DNA from: Nitrospira sp. CG24A
GTDB lineage: Bacteria; Nitrospirota; Nitrospiria; Nitrospirales; Nitrospiraceae
Assembly: GCA_002869925.2 (NCBI GenBank)
Contig: NEWT02000017.1
Span: 26,831-90,830 of the forward strand
Reading direction: 5' to 3'
Length of the DNA: 64,000 nt
The first letter of the stretch is position 1, and each line of letters starts with the position of its first letter. Made by a program: the position numbers and the translations under genes. The notes below the pieces were generated by a model, which was not told where the DNA came from, did not search any database, and was given only the letters and a program-made list of their open reading frames with translations. Positions 60,642 to 64,000 of this stretch are shown one piece after another.

Positions 60642-63068
60642 TTAAACGCCCGCCATCGCTTCCTGTTCAATAAAGGCAGGAGCTCCGTCGCGAAGCACGA
60701 CACGGATCTTCCGGGATTCCTTGAACCGTCCTCGAATCATTTCTTCGGAGAGCGGATCGCCGATCGCGCGCTGAATCGTCCGGCGCATCGGTCTGGCCCC
60801 GTACAGCGGATCGTAACCCTCTTTAATCAACCATTGCTTGACATCGTCCTCAACCTCAATCTCGACGCCTTTTTCGAGCAGACGGACGTTGAGCTCACCT
60901 AAGAGGATGTCGAGAATATTAGAGAGATGTGTTTTGTCCAACTGGTGGAAGACCACGATCTCGTCGATCCGGTTGAGGAATTCCGGGCTGAATGAACGGC
61001 GTAATTCACTCAACACTTCTTCTTTTTTGTGGCGCTCTTGATCGCCTTCCGTGCTCTGAAATCCGAGCGAGACGCCCTTCTGGATCATCTTGGTCCCGAT
61101 ATTGGACGTCATGATGATGACGCAATTTTTGAAATCGACTTTGCGCCCGAGGCTATCGGTCAACACCCCATCGTCCAATACTTGAAGTAGGATATTGAAG
61201 ACATCAGGATGGGCTTTCTCGATCTCGTCGAAGAGGACGACTGAGTAGGGCCGGCGCCTGACTCGCTCGGTCAATTGGCCGCCCTCTTCATATCCCACGT
61301 ACCCAGGAGGGGCGCCGAAGAGCCGTGAGCTGGTGAACTTTTCCTGATATTCTGACATGTCGATCCGAATGAGCGAGTCTTCGCTGTTAAAGAGAAACTC
61401 GGCTAACGTCCTTGCCAGCTCGGTCTTCCCTACCCCGGTGGGTCCCAGGAAAATAAAGGAGCCGATAGGCTTCTTCGCTTCTTTCAGTCCAGCGCGTGAC
61501 CGTCGAATAGCGCGGGCCACGGCGGAAATCGCCTCGTTTTGTCCAATCACTCGCTTATGGAGGAATTCCTCCATGCGAAGCAGTTTGTTGGATTCTTCTT
61601 CTTCGAGCTTGAAGAGCGGAATGCCTGTCATCTTAGAGACGACATAGGCCACCTCTTCTTTTCCGATCGTCGGTTTATTTTTTTCCTGGTTCTTCTTCCA
61701 CTCGCGCTTGGACTCATCGAGGAGCTTGCGTAACCGTTCTTCTTCCTCGCGGTGACGAACAGCTTCTTCGAAGTTTTGCATCGAAATAGCCAATTCCTTA
61801 TCGCGAGAAACTTTTTTCAGCTCTTGCTCCATCGCCTTCAGCTCCGACGGCAAGGCATAGGTCTGCAACTTTGCGCGAGACCCAGTTTCGTCAATCAAAT
61901 CGATCGCCTTATCAGGGAGAAAACGGTCGCTAATATAGCGATCGGAAAGCTTGACTGCTTCAAGGATGGCCTCTTCAGATATCTCGACACCGTGATGTTC
62001 TTCGTACCGATCGCGCAGCCCTTGAATGATCAGCACCGTTTCGTCGATGCTCGGCGGCTGGACATGAATCGGCTGGAATCGTCGCTTGAGCGCTCCATCT
62101 TTCTCAATATGCTTTCGGTATTCATCGAGAGTCGTGGCGCCGATACATTGAATTTCGCCGCGTGACAGCGCCGGTTTGAGCATATTGGAGGCGTCTATCG
62201 ACCCCTCTGCCGCCCCTGCGCCCACCAAGGTATGGAGTTCATCGATGAAGATAATGATATTCCCGGCCTGGACGATCTCCTTCATCACAACTTTCAGCCG
62301 TTCTTCAAATTGGCCGCGATACTTCGTTCCTGCTACCAATGAACCAAGATCGAGGGCTATGACACGACGCGAAAGAAGGTTATCGGGCACTTCGGACTGG
62401 ATGATTCGTTGGGCCAGCCCTTCGACAATGGCTGTCTTACCAACGCCGGCTTCCCCGATAAGCACGGGATTGTTTTTCGAGCGGCGGCTCAGAATCTGAA
62501 GCACCCGCTCAATTTCGTCGGCTCGGCCAATGACTGGGTCCAATTGCCCTGCCTGAGCGAGTTGGGTAAGATCCCGACCGAACTCATCGAGTGCCGGAGT
62601 ATTGCTCTTCCGGTCACGTTCGCGAGGAGCAGACTTCCGCAGAAATGTCACGGTGAGTTGACGGGCAGTCAGAAGATTGGCCCCTAAGCTGCGGAGAATC
62701 TTTCCGCCAATCCCCTCCTCTTCCCGGAGAAGACCCAATAACAGGTGCTCGCTGCCGATGTGGTTATGTCCAAGAAGACGAGCTTCTTCGACCCCATATT
62801 CAATCACCTTCTTGACCCGCGGGCTGAAGGGAATTTCACCAAAGGTCATGGTGGTCCCTCCGCCGGGCAAGTTCCGTTCAATTTCCAATCGAACTTGTTC
62901 GGTCGAGAGTCCCATCTTTTTCAGGATCATCAGGGCAATTCCGTCAGATTCACGGAGGATGGCCAAGACGAGGTGTTCCGTTCCGAGGTAATCGTTTTGA
63001 TGACGCTCAGCCTCTTCCCGTGCGAGGATGATGATCTTCCGACCCTTATCCGTAAATCGTTCGAACAT
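60642..63068 (-). CDS. clpC: ATP-dependent Clp protease ATPase subunit ClpC
   Basis: An 808-residue AAA+ unfoldase. Two N-terminal Clp repeats (about 1-145), AAA1 with Walker [16 protein letters not shown] and [23 protein letters not shown], a middle coiled domain (about 410-480, shorter than in ClpB), and AAA2 with [15 protein letters not shown] and [10 protein letters not shown]. The short middle region and overall length identify ClpC rather than ClpB. It passes substrates to ClpP. ATG follows AAGGAGG at 5 bp. No mcsA/mcsB/ctsR is seen next to it. Confidence 0.96.
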   Translation of the reverse strand: MFERFTDKGRKIIILAREEAERHQNDYLGTEHLVLAILRESDGIALMILKKMGLSTEQVRLEIERNLPGGGTTMTFGEIPFSPRVKKVIEYGVEEARLLGHNHIGSEHLLLGLLREEEGIGGKILRSLGANLLTARQLTVTFLRKSAPRERDRKSNTPALDEFGRDLTQLAQAGQLDPVIGRADEIERVLQILSRRSKNNPVLIGEAGVGKTAIVEGLAQRIIQSEVPDNLLSRRVIALDLGSLVAGTKYRGQFEERLKVVMKEIVQAGNIIIFIDELHTLVGAGAAEGSIDASNMLKPALSRGEIQCIGATTLDEYRKHIEKDGALKRRFQPIHVQPPSIDETVLIIQGLRDRYEEHHGVEISEEAILEAVKLSDRYISDRFLPDKAIDLIDETGSRAKLQTYALPSELKAMEQELKKVSRDKELAISMQNFEEAVRHREEEERLRKLLDESKREWKKNQEKNKPTIGKEEVAYVVSKMTGIPLFKLEEEESNKLLRMEEFLHKRVIGQNEAISAVARAIRRSRAGLKEAKKPIGSFIFLGPTGVGKTELARTLAEFLFNSEDSLIRIDMSEYQEKFTSSRLFGAPPGYVGYEEGGQLTERVRRRPYSVVLFDEIEKAHPDVFNILLQVLDDGVLTDSLGRKVDFKNCVIIMTSNIGTKMIQKGVSLGFQSTEGDQERHKKEEVLSELRRSFSPEFLNRIDEIVVFHQLDKTHLSNILDILLGELNVRLLEKGVEIEVEDDVKQWLIKEGYDPLYGARPMRRTIQRAIGDPLSEEMIRGRFKESRKIRVVLRDGAPAFIEQEAMAGV

Positions 63069-63134
63069 CCTGCCTCCTTGTAGCTGGGCTATATCCGATT
63101 CCAGGCACCAAAAGTTCTCGAAAAATCTGACCTA

Positions 63135-63163
63135 ATTCTAACTAGAAGGATTTTAAGTGTCAA
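63135..63163 (-). promoter_or_regulatory. Sigma-70 promoter of clpC
   Basis: On the reverse strand a consensus TTGACA (63158-63163) and TAGAAT (63135-63140) are 17 bp apart, 67 bp before the clpC ATG. No CtsR operator pattern was recognised. Confidence 0.7.
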
Positions 63164-63252
63164 GACTAGGAGACAATCACACAGACGGAGAACTCGCGTG
63201 TCTGAAGCACGTGATCACGTCTAGTTGAGAAGGTCTGCTATGCTTCGGTTCG

Positions 63253-63282
63253 TTGACTTCAAAAGAACCCTCCCGATACAAT
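63253..63282 (+). promoter_or_regulatory. Sigma-70 promoter of nadK
   Basis: TTGACT (63253-63258) and TACAAT (63277-63282) with an 18-bp spacer, about 50 bp before the nadK ATG at 63334. Confidence 0.6.
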
Positions 63283-63333
63283 CGCACACGTTTTTAGGGC
63301 TCTCAACATCGCCCCACAACAGGGTTGCATCAG

Positions 63334-64000
63334 ATGAAAAGTAAAAGCATCGGAATCCTGGTCAAGCCAAAATTTCCTGAGATCAAGAGTACGCTACAGA
63401 ATATTGTGACCTGGCTGCGTGCTCGATGCATCGAGGTAATTTTAGATACGACATCGGCGAATCTTCTCGGGGAACAGGGGGGATATCAAAATACCCACTT
63501 GGCAGCCAAAGCAGATGTCCTTCTGGTCCTGGGTGGAGACGGGACTATGCTCAATGCCGCGCGACTGGCTGGAGAACGAAGCATTCCCATCCTCGGCGTC
63601 AACATGGGTGGGCTCGGTTTTTTGACCGAGGTCCGGCTGGAGAACCTGTATCCTTCACTTGAACGGGTCTTTGCAAACGACTATGTCCTTGATGAGCGAC
63701 TCATGCTCCGGACGCATATTCACCGACATGGAGAAACAGTCGCGCAAGGCGTGGTGTTGAACGATGTCGTCATCAGCAAGGGCACGCTCGCTCGGATGAT
63801 CGAACTGAAAATCGCGATTCAGGGTCGATTCGTGACGAACTTGCGTGGCGACGGGTTGATCGTGAGCAGCCCGACAGGGTCCACCGCGTACTCCCTTTCA
63901 GCGGGAGGTCCCATTATCGATCCGGCAGTCCAATCATTGATCCTGACGCCGATTTGCCCTCACACATTGACGCATCGGCCATTGATTGTGCCGGGCAACG
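63334..64000 (+). CDS. nadK: NAD kinase, 3' end beyond the window
   Basis: The frame from the ATG at 63334 stays open to the window edge, giving 222 residues of a protein usually about 290 long. KSIGILVKPKFPEIKS, the ATP/NAD motif VLGGDGTMLNAARLAG, GVNMGGLGFLTEV, the NDVVISKG segment and the SPTGSTAYSLSAGGPIIDP block are those of NadK, which makes NADP from NAD. It is divergent from clpC. The gene is complete at the 5' end. Confidence 0.95.
   Translation, partial: MKSKSIGILVKPKFPEIKSTLQNIVTWLRARCIEVILDTTSANLLGEQGGYQNTHLAAKADVLLVLGGDGTMLNAARLAGERSIPILGVNMGGLGFLTEVRLENLYPSLERVFANDYVLDERLMLRTHIHRHGETVAQGVVLNDVVISKGTLARMIELKIAIQGRFVTNLRGDGLIVSSPTGSTAYSLSAGGPIIDPAVQSLILTPICPHTLTHRPLIVPGN

Overview
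The window reads as chromosomal DNA of a Nitrospira-type nitrite oxidiser (Nitrospirota). The strongest pointers are a periplasmic chlorite dismutase with every key haem-pocket residue of the Nitrospira enzyme, a NarK-type nitrate/nitrite transporter, and families of palindromic intergenic repeats (A family starting GATGCTGAAAAAGTC and others). No rRNA, tRNA or CRISPR array was seen. The genus assignment is inference from protein resemblance; no database search was run.

Layout. 0-5.5 kb: envelope proteins (membrane coiled-coil protein, a split BON/OmpA gene, a beta-barrel protein, an Ig-repeat lipoprotein), tsaC and a lysine-tailed lipoprotein. 5.5-13.6 kb: fmdB-like gene, the overlapping rsmD-coaD-aspC operon, a tiny zinc-ribbon gene, radC, an EF-G paralogue and an HtrA protease. 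14.3-19.3 kb: a complete type I secretion operon (TolC, HlyD, HlyB-like) without a visible substrate. 19.5-28.1 kb: patchy accessory region with a transposase/P5C-dehydrogenase chimera, palindromic repeats, an SDR gene bracketed by two repeats, bioD, thiE, small envelope proteins, an aldo/keto reductase and a thioredoxin-like protein. 28.1-37.4 kb: a reverse-strand riboflavin/purine cluster (ribBA-ribH-nusB-purB-cld-purC-orf-purS-purQ-purL). Its purL end is damaged: an MNT/HEPN toxin-antitoxin module with a deleted toxin core and a decayed purL fragment lie between purQ and purL, and purL itself is cut after about 311 codons and joined to the tail of an FGE-type gene. 37.5-42.2 kb: narK-type transporter, rpoH-like sigma factor, groES-groEL. 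42.9-47.3 kb: an accessory operon encoding a TIR-FGE protein, a DUF4062-STAND-FGE protein and an XRE regulator. 47.4-49.2 kb: a dicarboxylate-type symporter and a small exported protein. 49.7-52.8 kb: aroQ-efp-accB-accC. 53-60.5 kb: tsaD-hflX-nth-yicC-gmk-rpoZ-coaBC-TPR operon. 60.6-64 kb: clpC and the start of nadK, divergent.

The most interesting signal is in the TIR/STAND operon. The last 41 codons of the two large genes align without a gap. Their differences are concentrated in codons that end in C in both genes and vary in the first two bases, ending in the pattern xxRxxx(I/V)GFR, as expected of variable regions written by a diversity-generating retroelement on the C-type-lectin/FGE fold. 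No reverse transcriptase or template repeat is in the window, so a retroelement acting from elsewhere is a testable inference. Secondary finds are the two chimeric genes, the disarmed HepT, repeats that have become coding sequence, a consensus promoter with no gene behind it, and a probable non-AUG start of hflX.
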